Shown: positions 24,422 to 32,069 of the stretch, in pieces
Numbering within the stretch: position 1 is the first letter of the stretch
Layout: every line of letters begins with the position of its first letter
Assembly: GCF_016919245.1 (NCBI RefSeq)
Contig: NZ_JAFEJA010000001.1
Span: 2,046,001 to 2,110,000 of the forward strand
Direction: 5' to 3'
Length of the DNA stretch: 64,000 nt
Origin: Streptomyces zhihengii
GTDB taxonomy: Bacteria > Actinomycetota > Actinomycetes > Streptomycetales > Streptomycetaceae
Made by a program: the position numbers and the translations under genes
Notes under the pieces: generated by a model
What the model was told of the DNA's origin: nothing
Database searches by the model: none
What the model saw: only the letters and a program-made list of their open reading frames with translations

Positions 24422-25150
24422 ATGGAGACCGACGGAGTACGGACCGACCGGCTGGGAGCGCTGCTCGACCAGTTCGACCAGGCGCGGGAGATGGCCCGGG
24501 TGCGGCTGGAGGGGCTCGGCGACGAGGAGCACCTGTGGGAGCCGGTGGCCGGCTGCTGGTCGATCCGGCGCCGCGAGGAGGCGGTGACCCCTCGGGCCTA
24601 CGGCCCGGGCGCGTGGGTGATCGACAAGGGCGCCGCGGACATCCCGGCGAGCGAGTACGCGGAGGTCGCCCGGCAGGCCGCGGGCGGGATGACGATCGAG
24701 AAGATCGCCGAGGACTGGAGCGTGAGCACCGCCCGGGTCGAGGAGGTGCTGGCGTTCGAAGGTGTGCCGGAGCCCGACGTGGTGCCGGTCACCACGATCG
24801 CCTGGCGGCTGGCGCACCTGCACTCGTGCTTCGCGGGCGAGTGGGAGTGGACGTTCGGCGGGCGGCGGCGGGATCCGCACGAGCTGGTCGACTTCACGCC
24901 GTCCGCCTCCCTGGCCCTGGAGCGCTTCTGGGCGACGATCGACCGCTGGCGGGAGAGCGTGGGGGCCGTCACCGAGGAGCAGTTGGACACGGTCGGCTTC
25001 TCGCAGTACCCGTACGGATCGGATCCCGACGACCCGTACATCACGGTGGTGGCGGGCGCCAATCTGGAGTTCATCCACCACATGGCCGAGATCGCGGTGC
25101 TGCGCGACCTGTGGCGGGCCCGCTCCACGGGTGCGGGCACGCCCGGCTGA
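24422..25150 (+). CDS. DinB family protein
   Basis: Cytoplasmic four-helix-bundle protein of 242 residues, DinB/YfiT-like. It begins DRLGALLDQFDQAREMARVRLEGLGDEEHLWEP with CWSIRR, and metal-ligand histidines are likely in RLAHLHSCFAGEWEW and EFIHHMAEIAVLRDLW. Such proteins are putative metal-dependent thiol transferases or are uncharacterised. The insertion MTIEKIAEDWSVSTARVEEVL looks like a helix-turn-helix-like segment, which is unusual. A strong hairpin terminator follows directly. Confidence 0.85.
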   Translation: METDGVRTDRLGALLDQFDQAREMARVRLEGLGDEEHLWEPVAGCWSIRRREEAVTPRAYGPGAWVIDKGAADIPASEYAEVARQAAGGMTIEKIAEDWSVSTARVEEVLAFEGVPEPDVVPVTTIAWRLAHLHSCFAGEWEWTFGGRRRDPHELVDFTPSASLALERFWATIDRWRESVGAVTEEQLDTVGFSQYPYGSDPDDPYITVVAGANLEFIHHMAEIAVLRDLWRARSTGAGTPG

Positions 25151-25151
25151 C

Positions 25152-25267
25152 GGCGCCCCGGCCGCTCGGCCGGGGCGCCCCGGGCCGGTGGGAGCCGGAC
25201 GGCCGGCCCCGGGGCGTTGGCGTACGGACGCCCTGCCGCCGCCCCGGGCGGGGCGGCGGCAGGGCGT
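25152..25267 (+). terminator. Two tandem strong hairpins after DinB
   Basis: First hairpin: 13-bp perfect arms 25152-25164 and 25167-25179 directly after the stop. Second: 17-bp perfect arms 25228-25244 and 25251-25267. Both are GC-rich and suited to terminate transcription from DinB and possibly from the opposing GH13 gene. Confidence 0.75.
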
Positions 25268-25378
25268 CGGGCGGAGACGGGGGGAGCCGCTCCGCCGGTC
25301 AGGAGACGGAGGCGGCAGGTTGCCCCGCTCCACGGGTGCGGGCGGGCCGGGCCGGTGGCCCGGCCTGCCGGGTACCTG

Positions 25379-25560
25379 CGACGGACCAGGCGCACGGCCC
25401 GACCCACCGGGTACAGCCGACAGGCCGAGCGCACGGCCCGACCGGCCGGTTACGGCGGGCCCGCCAGGCACACGGCCCGACCCACCGGGTACAGCCGGCA
25501 GGCCGAGCGCACGGCCCGACCGGCCGGTTACGGCGAGCCCGCCAGGCACGCGGCCCGGAC
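25379..25560. repeat. 78-bp tandem repeats downstream of the GH13 gene
   Basis: Two nearly identical 78-bp units start at 25401 and 25479, with partial copies on both sides. Shared blocks include GACCCACCGGGTACAGCC, GAGCGCACGGCCCGACC and GGCCGGTTACGGCG. The region 25268-25579 has no convincing gene. Confidence 0.75.
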
Positions 25561-25579
25561 CGCCGGGTCGGACGGCGGG

Positions 25580-27184
25580 TCAGGCGCGGAGCCAGAGCGC
25601 CGTGTCCGACGGCAGCCGGCCCTGGTCGTCGAGCGGGCCGCTGGTCAGCAGCCGGGTGGTGTGGGCGGGCGGCTCCACGGGGTCCGGGGAGAGGTTGACC
25701 ACGCACAGCAGCCCGTCGCCCCGGGCGAAGGCGAGGACGCCCTCGGGTGCGGGGAGCCAGGTCAGCGGCCCGTCGCCGAAGCCCGCCTCGGTGCGCCGCA
25801 GCCGCAGCGCCTCGCGGTAGAGCGCCAGCATCGAGCCGGGGTCCGCCGACTGCCGGTCGGCCGCGTAGCGCGCCCAGCCCTCGGGCTGCGGGAGCCACGG
25901 CTCGGTCTCGGAGCCGAATCCGCACCAGGGGGCGTCCGCCTCCCAGGGCAGCGGCACCCGGCAGCCGTCACGGCCCGGGTCCCTGCCCTCGGAGCGGAAG
26001 TGCATCGGGTCCTCGATGCGGTCGAGGGGGATGTCGGCCTCGGGCAGGCCCAGTTCCTCGCCCTGGTACACGTAGACGGAGCCGGGCAGGGCCAGGCTCA
26101 GCAGGGCGGCGGCCCGGGCGCGGCGGGTGCCGAGCTCCAGGTCGCTCGGGGTGCCGAAGGCCTTGGTGGCGAAGTCGAAGGCGGTGTCGGCACGTCCGTA
26201 GCGGGTGGCGGTGCGGGTCACGTCGTGGTTGCACAGCACCCAGGTCGCCGGGGCGCCGACCGGCGCGTGCTCGGCGAGGGTGTCGTCGATCGAGCGGCGC
26301 AGCCGGTCCGGGTCCCACGGGCAGGCGAGGAAGCTGAAGTTGAACGCGGTGTGCAGTTCGTCGGGGCGCAGGTAGCGGGCGAAGCGCTCGGCGTCGGGCA
26401 GCCACACCTCGCCGACGAACACACCGCCGTACTCGTCGGCGATGGCACGCCAGGAGCGGTAGACGTCGTGGAGTTCGTCCTGGTCGATGTACGGGTGGGG
26501 GTCGACGCCCTCGGTGAAGTCGGGCAGCGCCGGGTCCTTGGCGAGCAGGGCGGCGGAGTCGATGCGGACGCCGGCGACACCGCGTTCGAACCAGAAGCGG
26601 AGCACGTCCTCGTGTTCCCGGCGGACGGCGGGGTGGGACCAGTTGAGGTCCGGCTGCTCGGGCGTGAAGAGGTGGAGGTACCACTCGCCGTCGGGGACCC
26701 TGGTCCAGGTCGGGCCGGCGAACTGGGAGGGCCAGTCGTTGGGCGGGAGTTCGCCGTTCTCGCCGCGGCCCGGCCGGAAGTGGAAGAGCTCGCGCTCGGG
26801 GCTGCCGGGCCCCGCGGCGAGGGCGGCCCGGAACCAGGCGTGCTGGTCGGAGATGTGGTTGGGCACGATGTCGACGATGGTGCGGATGCCGAGCTGCCGG
26901 GCCTCGGCGATCAGCTTCTCCGCCTCGGCGAGGGTGCCGAAGGCGGGGTCGATCGTGCGGTAGTCGGCCACGTCGTATCCGCCGTCGACCAGCGGGGAGA
27001 GGTACCAGGGCGTGAACCACACCGCGTCGACGCCCAGTTCGGCGAGGTACGGCAGTCTGGCCCGGACTCCCGCGAGGTCCCCGGTGCCGTCGCCGTCGCC
27101 GTCGGCGAAGCTGCGTGGGTACACCTGGTAGATGACGGCGTCGCGCCACCAGTCGTCGGTGTGCTGGGGGTCGGGGGCTGCCAC
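25580..27184 (-). CDS. GH13 alpha-glucosidase (oligo-1,6-/alpha-glucosidase type)
   Basis: Cytoplasmic alpha-glucan hydrolase of 534 residues, no signal peptide. GH13 regions visible: DIVPNHISDQHAW (about 105-117), nucleophile D209 in GVRIDSAALLAKD, acid/base E259 in VFVGEVWLPDAER, and transition-state D321 in CNHDVTR. The start motif WWRDAVIYQVYPRSFADGDGDGTGDLAGV is characteristic of alpha-glucosidases (GH13_17/30-like). The GTG start follows an AAAGGAC ribosome binding site; the longer upstream frame is not supported. It is the last gene of a LacI-lipoprotein-permease-permease-glucosidase set, the same order as alpha-glucoside (agl-type) operons. It probably cleaves imported alpha-linked oligosaccharides to glucose. 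Confidence 0.92.
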   Translation of the reverse strand: MAAPDPQHTDDWWRDAVIYQVYPRSFADGDGDGTGDLAGVRARLPYLAELGVDAVWFTPWYLSPLVDGGYDVADYRTIDPAFGTLAEAEKLIAEARQLGIRTIVDIVPNHISDQHAWFRAALAAGPGSPERELFHFRPGRGENGELPPNDWPSQFAGPTWTRVPDGEWYLHLFTPEQPDLNWSHPAVRREHEDVLRFWFERGVAGVRIDSAALLAKDPALPDFTEGVDPHPYIDQDELHDVYRSWRAIADEYGGVFVGEVWLPDAERFARYLRPDELHTAFNFSFLACPWDPDRLRRSIDDTLAEHAPVGAPATWVLCNHDVTRTATRYGRADTAFDFATKAFGTPSDLELGTRRARAAALLSLALPGSVYVYQGEELGLPEADIPLDRIEDPMHFRSEGRDPGRDGCRVPLPWEADAPWCGFGSETEPWLPQPEGWARYAADRQSADPGSMLALYREALRLRRTEAGFGDGPLTWLPAPEGVLAFARGDGLLCVVNLSPDPVEPPAHTTRLLTSGPLDDQGRLPSDTALWLRA

Positions 27185-27211
27185 GTGACGGTCCTTTCGG
27201 GCAGAGTGGAT

Positions 27212-27259
27212 CTTCGCCGCCGGCCCGGAAGCGGGGCATCGGACGGGCCGGCGGCGAAG
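27212..27259 (-). terminator. Intercistronic hairpin before the GH13 gene
   Basis: Perfect 16-bp arms (27212-27227 and 27244-27259, 16-nt loop) between the second permease stop and the glucosidase start. Likely lowers expression of the glucosidase relative to the transporter, or stabilises upstream mRNA. Confidence 0.6.
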
Positions 27260-27288
27260 GCTGGGGAGGTGACGGGCGGGACGGGGTC

Positions 27289-28164
27289 TCAGCCCTTGAG
27301 TCCGCCCGCGGTGAGGCCGCTCATGATGTTCCGCTGGAAGACCAGGAAGATGAGCAGCGTGGGTATCGAGGCGATGGTGAGCGCGGCGATGAGCACGTTC
27401 ACGGGGACGCCGTTGGAGAGGGAGTAGATGCCGACGTTGAGCGTCTGCTTCGTCGGGTCGGGCAGGGTGAGCATCGGCCAGAGGAAGTCCTTCCACACGC
27501 CGACGACGGCGAAGATGGACACCACTCCGAGGATGGGCCGCGAGATCGGCAGCACGATCGACCACAGGATCCGCATGGGCCGCGCGCCGTCCATGGAGGC
27601 GGCGTCCAGCAGTTCCTTGGGGATCGAGTCGAAGAACCGCTTCAGCAGGAAGATGTTGAAGGCGTTGGTCACCGACGGGAGCCAGATCGCCCAGGGCGAG
27701 TTCAGCAGGTTGCGCTCGATGATCGGCACGTCGAGCACGGTGAGGTACTGGGGCACCACCAGGACGGTGGCGGGGATCATCAGCGTGGCCAGCATCATGC
27801 CGAGGATGGCCTTGCCGAGGACCGGGCGGAGCTTGGAGAGCGAGTAGGCCGCGGCGACGTCGAAGACGAGCTGGAAGGCGAGCGCGCCGAAGGCGTAGTA
27901 CAGCGTGTTGAACAGCAGGCTGGCGAGGTCCATGACCTCCCAGGCGCGGCTGTAGTTCTCCGGTTCGAAGGAGCCGGGCACCAGCGTCGGCGGGGTCTGG
28001 ATGACCTCCTGGGCGTCCTTGAAACCGCTGGAGACGAGCCAGTACAGGGGGCCGAGGAACACCAGGGTGAAGACCGCCACGACGGCGGCGAAGGTCACCC
28101 AGTAGAGCCTCTTGCCGCGGGGCCTGGAAAGCTGGGCCGGCGAGATGAGCGTGCGTGTGGACAT
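27289..28164 (-). CDS. Sugar ABC transporter permease (MalG type, alpha-glucan region)
   Basis: Membrane subunit of 291 residues with six predicted helices. The EAA loop is DAASMDGARPMRILWSIVLPISRPILG. It starts 16 bases after the stop of the other permease, in one operon. Homology and order indicate the MalG-like partner. Uses an ATPase not encoded here (presumably MsiK). Confidence 0.92.
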   Translation of the reverse strand: MSTRTLISPAQLSRPRGKRLYWVTFAAVVAVFTLVFLGPLYWLVSSGFKDAQEVIQTPPTLVPGSFEPENYSRAWEVMDLASLLFNTLYYAFGALAFQLVFDVAAAYSLSKLRPVLGKAILGMMLATLMIPATVLVVPQYLTVLDVPIIERNLLNSPWAIWLPSVTNAFNIFLLKRFFDSIPKELLDAASMDGARPMRILWSIVLPISRPILGVVSIFAVVGVWKDFLWPMLTLPDPTKQTLNVGIYSLSNGVPVNVLIAALTIASIPTLLIFLVFQRNIMSGLTAGGLKG

Positions 28165-28180
28165 GGCTGTTCTCCCGGTC

Positions 28181-29140
28181 CTACTCGTCCTCGGCGCGGC
28201 TGAGCTTGACGTACGCCGCCGAGAATCCGGCGAGCAGTACGAGCAGGAGCAGGCCGAGCGCCGCCGCGGCACCGTAGTTGTTGAAGTTGAAGGCGTACTG
28301 GTAGATCAGGTAGACGACGGTGGTGGTCGAGCCCTCGGGGCCGGCGCCGCCGGTCAGCAGGAACGGCTCGACGAACACCTGCATGGTGGCGATGACCTGC
28401 ATCAGCAGCATCAGTGACAGGATCAGCCGGGTCTGCGGGATGGTGACGTGCCAGATCTTGCGGAGGATCCCGGCGCCGTCCAGTTCGGCCGCCTCGTAGA
28501 GCTCGCCGGGGATGCCCTGGAGCGCGGCGAGGTAGATCAGGGTGGCGCCGCCCATGTTCATCCAGGTGGAGGCGACGACGACCGCGAACATCGAGATGTC
28601 CGGGTCCTGGAGCCACTGCTGTTCGGGCAGTCCGAAGACTCCGAAGAGTTCGTTGAGGAGTCCGTAGCCCGGGTCGTACAGGTACTTGAAGAGCAGCACC
28701 GCGGCGACCGGCGGGAGCATCACCGGCAGGTAGACCAGCAGCCGGAGGTAGCCCTGTCCGTGGTGGAACTCGTTGATGACGACGGCCGCGGCGAACGGGA
28801 CGGCGAAGCCGAGCACCAGCGCGAGCACGGTGAACAGCGCGGTGTTGCGCCATGCCTGCCAGAACGCCGGGTCGTTGACGACGGTGGTGAGGTTGTCCAG
28901 GCCCACCCAGGTCGTCGTGCCGCCGTCGGTCTTCTGGAAGGCGAGGAAGAACTCCCGGACCATCGGGTACCAGGAGAAGACCGCGAAGCAGAGCACCGCG
29001 CCGATGAGGAAGCCGTGGGCCGTGAGGTTGCGCTTCAGGCTCTTGGCGAAGCGGCCTCCGGACGGCGCGGGGCCGGCCGCACGGGGCGGATTGCGGCGGT
29101 GGTTGGCCGCCTTGCTCGGGGTCAGGCTGGGGGCCGACAT
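28181..29140 (-). CDS. Sugar ABC transporter permease (MalF type, alpha-glucan region)
   Basis: Membrane subunit of 319 residues. A basic Pro/Gly-rich N-terminus precedes the first helix (HGFLIGAVLCFAVFSWYP). The EAA motif is YEAAELDGAGILRKIWHVTIPQTRL. AAGGAG lies 6-8 bases before the ATG. It is separated from the lipoprotein gene by 140 bases holding a strong hairpin. Confidence 0.92.
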   Translation of the reverse strand: MSAPSLTPSKAANHRRNPPRAAGPAPSGGRFAKSLKRNLTAHGFLIGAVLCFAVFSWYPMVREFFLAFQKTDGGTTTWVGLDNLTTVVNDPAFWQAWRNTALFTVLALVLGFAVPFAAAVVINEFHHGQGYLRLLVYLPVMLPPVAAVLLFKYLYDPGYGLLNELFGVFGLPEQQWLQDPDISMFAVVVASTWMNMGGATLIYLAALQGIPGELYEAAELDGAGILRKIWHVTIPQTRLILSLMLLMQVIATMQVFVEPFLLTGGAGPEGSTTTVVYLIYQYAFNFNNYGAAAALGLLLLVLLAGFSAAYVKLSRAEDE

Positions 29141-29237
29141 CGTTGCTCCTTGGTACGGGTCTGCCTGGTAGTGGTCCAGCACGGAGGGGAGCCCCGCACG
29201 GGGCGGGGCGGGCGCGGGACGCCCGGACGCCGGGTGG

Positions 29238-29275
29238 TCCCGGCGGGGACGGGCCGCCGCCCGTCCCCGCCGGGA
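29238..29275 (-). terminator. Strong hairpin between lipoprotein and permease genes
   Basis: Perfect 17-bp arms (29238-29254 and 29259-29275) with a CGCC tetraloop, beginning 5 bases after the lipoprotein stop. Expected to act as a partial terminator so that binding protein exceeds permease. The same layout is seen in the mannan-region importer. Confidence 0.7.
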
Positions 29276-29280
29276 GCCGG

Positions 29281-30696
29281 TCACTGGTTGGCGAGGACCT
29301 GGTTGACCTGCTGCTCGGCGGTGGCGAGCAGCTTGTCGATGTCGGCGTCCTTGTTGGTGAGGATGCCGGACATCACGTTGTCGAGGACCTTGTAGACCTC
29401 CTGCGCCTTCGGCGGCTCGGCCTTGCCGGCGACGGGGTTGTCCATGAAGGAGCGGAAGTTCTCGACCGGCATGGTGGCGTGCTCGATGCGCGCCTCGTCG
29501 TCGGCGGTCTTGGAGGCGTTCAGCCAGAAGTTGGGCTGCGGGACACCGACGGGCAGGCCGTCCGCCTTGGTGCGGGCCCACGCGAACTGGCCCTTGCCGA
29601 CGCTGAGGTTCTTGAAGTTCAGCCAGGCGATGGCGGCCTTGACCTTGTCGGGGGATATCCCCTTCTTGATCATGTAGGCGTTGCCGCCGGCGAGGGTGTT
29701 GCGCTCGCCGGGGATCGGGCCCATGCCGAAGTTCTCGTACTTGGCGCCGAGCTGCTGGACCATGTACGCGATGTCGTCGGGCGCGGCGAGGAACATGCCC
29801 AGCTTGTCCGTGGCGATCTGCTTCTGGAGGTCGCCCCACTTCAGGAGCTGGGTCTTGCCCATGCTGTCGTCCTCCCAGCGCATGGCGTGGAGGTTCTCGG
29901 CGACCTGCTTGCCGAGGGTGCCGTTGAAGGCGGCCTTCTTGCCGCTGGCGTCCACGACCTCGCCGCCGACGCTGTACATCTGCGCGGTGAAGTGCCAGCC
30001 GCCGGTGTTGCCCGCGCTGTACTCGCCGAAGCCGGCGACGCCCTTGCCGAGACCCGCGATCTTCTTGGCGGCGGTGCGGACCTCCTCCCAGGTGCGCGGC
30101 GGAGCGTCCGGGTCGAGGCCGGCGTCCTTGAAGAGCTTCCGGTTGACCAGCAGGCCCATGGTGTAGTTGCTGGTGGGCAGGCCGTAGAGCTTGCCGTCCT
30201 GCTTGAGCGAGGCCATCACGTTGGGGTCGATGTCCTTGAGCAGGGGCACGGACTTGTCGGTGACGTAGGCGGTGATGTCCTCGGCGCCGGCGTTGTCGAG
30301 CACCTGGGGCAGGTCGGTGAAGTAGGTGTAGAAGACGTCGGGCTGGGACTTGGCCTTGAGCATCGCGGTGAACCGCGGCGGCTCCAGACACTGGCCGGGG
30401 GTGGAGCGGCCCTCGATGGTGACGTTGGGGTACGTCTTGTTGAACTCGGCGACGTCCTCCTTCCACTGCTTCAGCTCGGCCTGCTTCGCCGTCGGCGGCA
30501 TGCAGTCGATCGTGATCGTGACCTTGGTCTTCGGGTCCAGCGGAGCGGCGGGGTCGGAGGACCCGCTGCTCTTGGTCCCCGTGTCGTCGTCACTGCTGCT
30601 GCTGGTGCCGCAGGCGGCCAGCGCGCTGAGCGAGAGGGCGGAGACGAGGGTCATGACGCCGGCGCGGCGGACACGGCGGAACCGAGCACTTCTCAT
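29281..30696 (-). CDS. Sugar ABC substrate-binding lipoprotein (alpha-glucan region)
   Basis: Extracellular solute-binding lipoprotein of 471 residues. The Arg-rich signal peptide ends in the lipobox LAAC (Cys29), followed by a Ser/Asp-rich tether and a family 1 solute-binding domain (KVTITIDCMPPTAKQAELKQWKEDVAEFNKTYPNVTI, then GRSTPGQCLEPPRFTAML, GLPTSNYTMGLLVNRKLF). Two cysteines in the mature part may form a disulphide. Start chosen at the ATG preceded by AAGGGG; the upstream extension would cover a leader hairpin. First gene of the transporter unit, downstream of a same-strand LacI gene. Ligand inferred from context: alpha-linked glucose oligosaccharides, possibly nigero-oligosaccharides. 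Confidence 0.92.
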   Translation of the reverse strand: MRSARFRRVRRAGVMTLVSALSLSALAACGTSSSSDDDTGTKSSGSSDPAAPLDPKTKVTITIDCMPPTAKQAELKQWKEDVAEFNKTYPNVTIEGRSTPGQCLEPPRFTAMLKAKSQPDVFYTYFTDLPQVLDNAGAEDITAYVTDKSVPLLKDIDPNVMASLKQDGKLYGLPTSNYTMGLLVNRKLFKDAGLDPDAPPRTWEEVRTAAKKIAGLGKGVAGFGEYSAGNTGGWHFTAQMYSVGGEVVDASGKKAAFNGTLGKQVAENLHAMRWEDDSMGKTQLLKWGDLQKQIATDKLGMFLAAPDDIAYMVQQLGAKYENFGMGPIPGERNTLAGGNAYMIKKGISPDKVKAAIAWLNFKNLSVGKGQFAWARTKADGLPVGVPQPNFWLNASKTADDEARIEHATMPVENFRSFMDNPVAGKAEPPKAQEVYKVLDNVMSGILTNKDADIDKLLATAEQQVNQVLANQ

Positions 30697-30727
30697 GGGT
30701 GGATCCCCTTCGAGCATGAACGAGGAA

Positions 30728-30759
30728 GGCGCCCCACCGCCGATGCGTTGTGGGGCGCC
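30728..30759 (-). promoter_or_regulatory. Leader hairpin upstream of the lipoprotein gene
   Basis: Perfect 10-bp arms GGCGCCCCAC and GTGGGGCGCC (12-nt loop) within the 174-base gap between the LacI stop and the lipoprotein start. It may end the LacI transcript or be part of the 5' leader. The AT-rich segment at 30761-30830 beyond it probably holds the lipoprotein promoter, with TTGCG-TTCA-CTTG on the minus strand resembling the LacI autoregulatory half-sites. Confidence 0.45.
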
Positions 30760-30870
30760 GCACACTCAACCACCATGAACAAGTGAACGCAATATCTCGC
30801 GCCGATTTCGTAATTGTTTGACAGAGCGATGTCGGACCGATGCGGAACCCACCGCACCGGATGACGTCCG

Positions 30871-31962
30871 CTACGCGGTGGCGACCCACCCCGCAGCCGC
30901 GCCCGAAGCCCCGGAACGGCCCTCGGAGGCCGTGGAACGCCCGCCGGCGGGCCGATCCGCCGCGACCTGGGCGGTGGAGCCGCGGACGACGAGTTCGGGC
31001 TCGAAGAGGAGCTCGCTGTGGGGCACGTCGCTGCCGTCGATCTGGGTGGCCAGCAGCTCGACCGCGGCCCGGCCCATCGCCTCGATCGGCTGGCGCACCG
31101 TCGTCAGCGGCGGCTCCGTGCACGTCATGAACGCCGAGTCGTCGTAACCGACCACCGACACGTCCCCCGGCACCGACAGACCCCTCCTGCGCGCCGCCCG
31201 CACCGCCCCCAGCGCCAGCGGGTCACTCGCGCACACGATCCCCGTCACACCCCGCTCCAGCAGCCGCGAGGCGGCCGCCTGACCGCCCTCCAGCGAGAAC
31301 ATCGACCGCTCCACGAACTCCGGCCGGAGCGCGGAGCCGAGGGCCTTCGCCGTCCGCTCGGCCGAGGCGAGCTTCCGGCGGGAGGGGATGTGGTCGGTCG
31401 GGCCGAGGACGAGGCCGATCCGCTCGTGCCCCAGCGACACCAGATGCCGCCACGACTGCTCCACCGCCACCGCGTCATCACACGCCACACACGGGAAGTC
31501 CAGCCCCTCGATCGCCGCGTTCACCAGCACCACCGGGATACGACGCTCCGCAAGCAGACGGTAATGCTCATGAGGCGCGTCCGCCTGAGCGAACAACCCA
31601 CCCGCGAACACCACACCCGACACCTGCTGCTGCAACAGCAACTCCACATAATCCGCCTCGGACACACCCCCCTTCGTCTGCGTACACAGCACCGGCGTCA
31701 ACCCCTGCTGAGCCAACGCACCACCGATCACCTCGGCAAACGCCGGAAAAATGGGATTCTGCAACTCCGGCAGCACCAACCCCACCAACCGCGCACGCTC
31801 ACCCCGCAACTGCGTCGGCCGCTCATAACCCAACACATCCAGAGCCGTCAGAACCGACTGCCGCGTCGCCTCCGACACACCCGGCTTCCCATTGAGCACC
31901 CGGGACACCGTGGCCTCCGAGACCCCAACCTTCTTCGCCACCTGAGCAAGTCGTCGCGTCAT
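30871..31962 (-). CDS. LacI-family repressor, MalR/AglR-like (duplicate A)
   Basis: Sugar-sensing repressor of 363 residues. Helix-turn-helix RRLAQVAKKVGVSEATVSRVLNGKPGVSEATRQSVL, then the effector domain with VGLVLPELQNPIFPAFAEVIGGAL and VPGDVSVVGYDDSAFMTCTEPPLTTVRQPIEAMG. Sequence style is that of Streptomyces MalR/AglR regulators of alpha-glucoside operons. The ATG is fixed by conservation: the 996 bp shared with duplicate B end exactly at the start codon. The last 27 residues (AADRPAGGRSTASEGRSG... onward) are unique to this copy. Likely represses the downstream lipoprotein-permease-glucosidase genes and itself through the inverted repeat just upstream. Confidence 0.92.
   Translation of the reverse strand: MTRRLAQVAKKVGVSEATVSRVLNGKPGVSEATRQSVLTALDVLGYERPTQLRGERARLVGLVLPELQNPIFPAFAEVIGGALAQQGLTPVLCTQTKGGVSEADYVELLLQQQVSGVVFAGGLFAQADAPHEHYRLLAERRIPVVLVNAAIEGLDFPCVACDDAVAVEQSWRHLVSLGHERIGLVLGPTDHIPSRRKLASAERTAKALGSALRPEFVERSMFSLEGGQAAASRLLERGVTGIVCASDPLALGAVRAARRRGLSVPGDVSVVGYDDSAFMTCTEPPLTTVRQPIEAMGRAAVELLATQIDGSDVPHSELLFEPELVVRGSTAQVAADRPAGGRSTASEGRSGASGAAAGWVATA
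30966..31961. repeat. 996-bp direct repeat, copy A (LacI coding region)
   Basis: Matches 40985-41980 over 996 bases with three substitutions (31102, 31477 and 31753) and no indels. All three changes are silent. Same orientation as copy B, 10,019 bp apart. Confidence 0.95.
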
Positions 31963-31974
31963 GAACGCAAGAAT

Positions 31975-32002
31975 AGCGCAAGCACCGCAAGGCGCTTGCG
32001 CT
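31975..32002 (-). promoter_or_regulatory. Inverted repeat operator at the LacI duplicate A promoter
   Basis: Perfect 9-bp arms AGCGCAAGC (31975-31983) and GCTTGCGCT (31994-32002) separated by 10 bases, 13 bases before the start codon. On the minus strand CTTGC half-sites recur at about ten-base intervals, a pattern partly kept upstream of duplicate B. CTTGC half-sites are typical of MalR-like operators, so autoregulation is likely. Confidence 0.65.
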
Positions 32003-32037
32003 TTTCCCGCCTCTCGGAGGGCTCGAAACGATCGGTC

Positions 32038-32061
32038 GGCCCCGGTCGGAGGACCGGGGCC
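32038..32061 (-). terminator. Terminator after GH87 gene 1
   Basis: Perfect 10-bp arms GGCCCCGGTC and GACCGGGGCC with a GGAG loop, starting 8 bases past the stop. Confidence 0.7.
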
Positions 32062-32069
32062 GGCCCGTC

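Noticed and set aside
25580..27565. Longer GH13 protein starting at 27565
   Set aside because: The extra N-terminal residues are Arg/His-rich, overlap the upstream permease and a hairpin, and the GH13 domain starts right after the GTG at 27184, which has a ribosome binding site.
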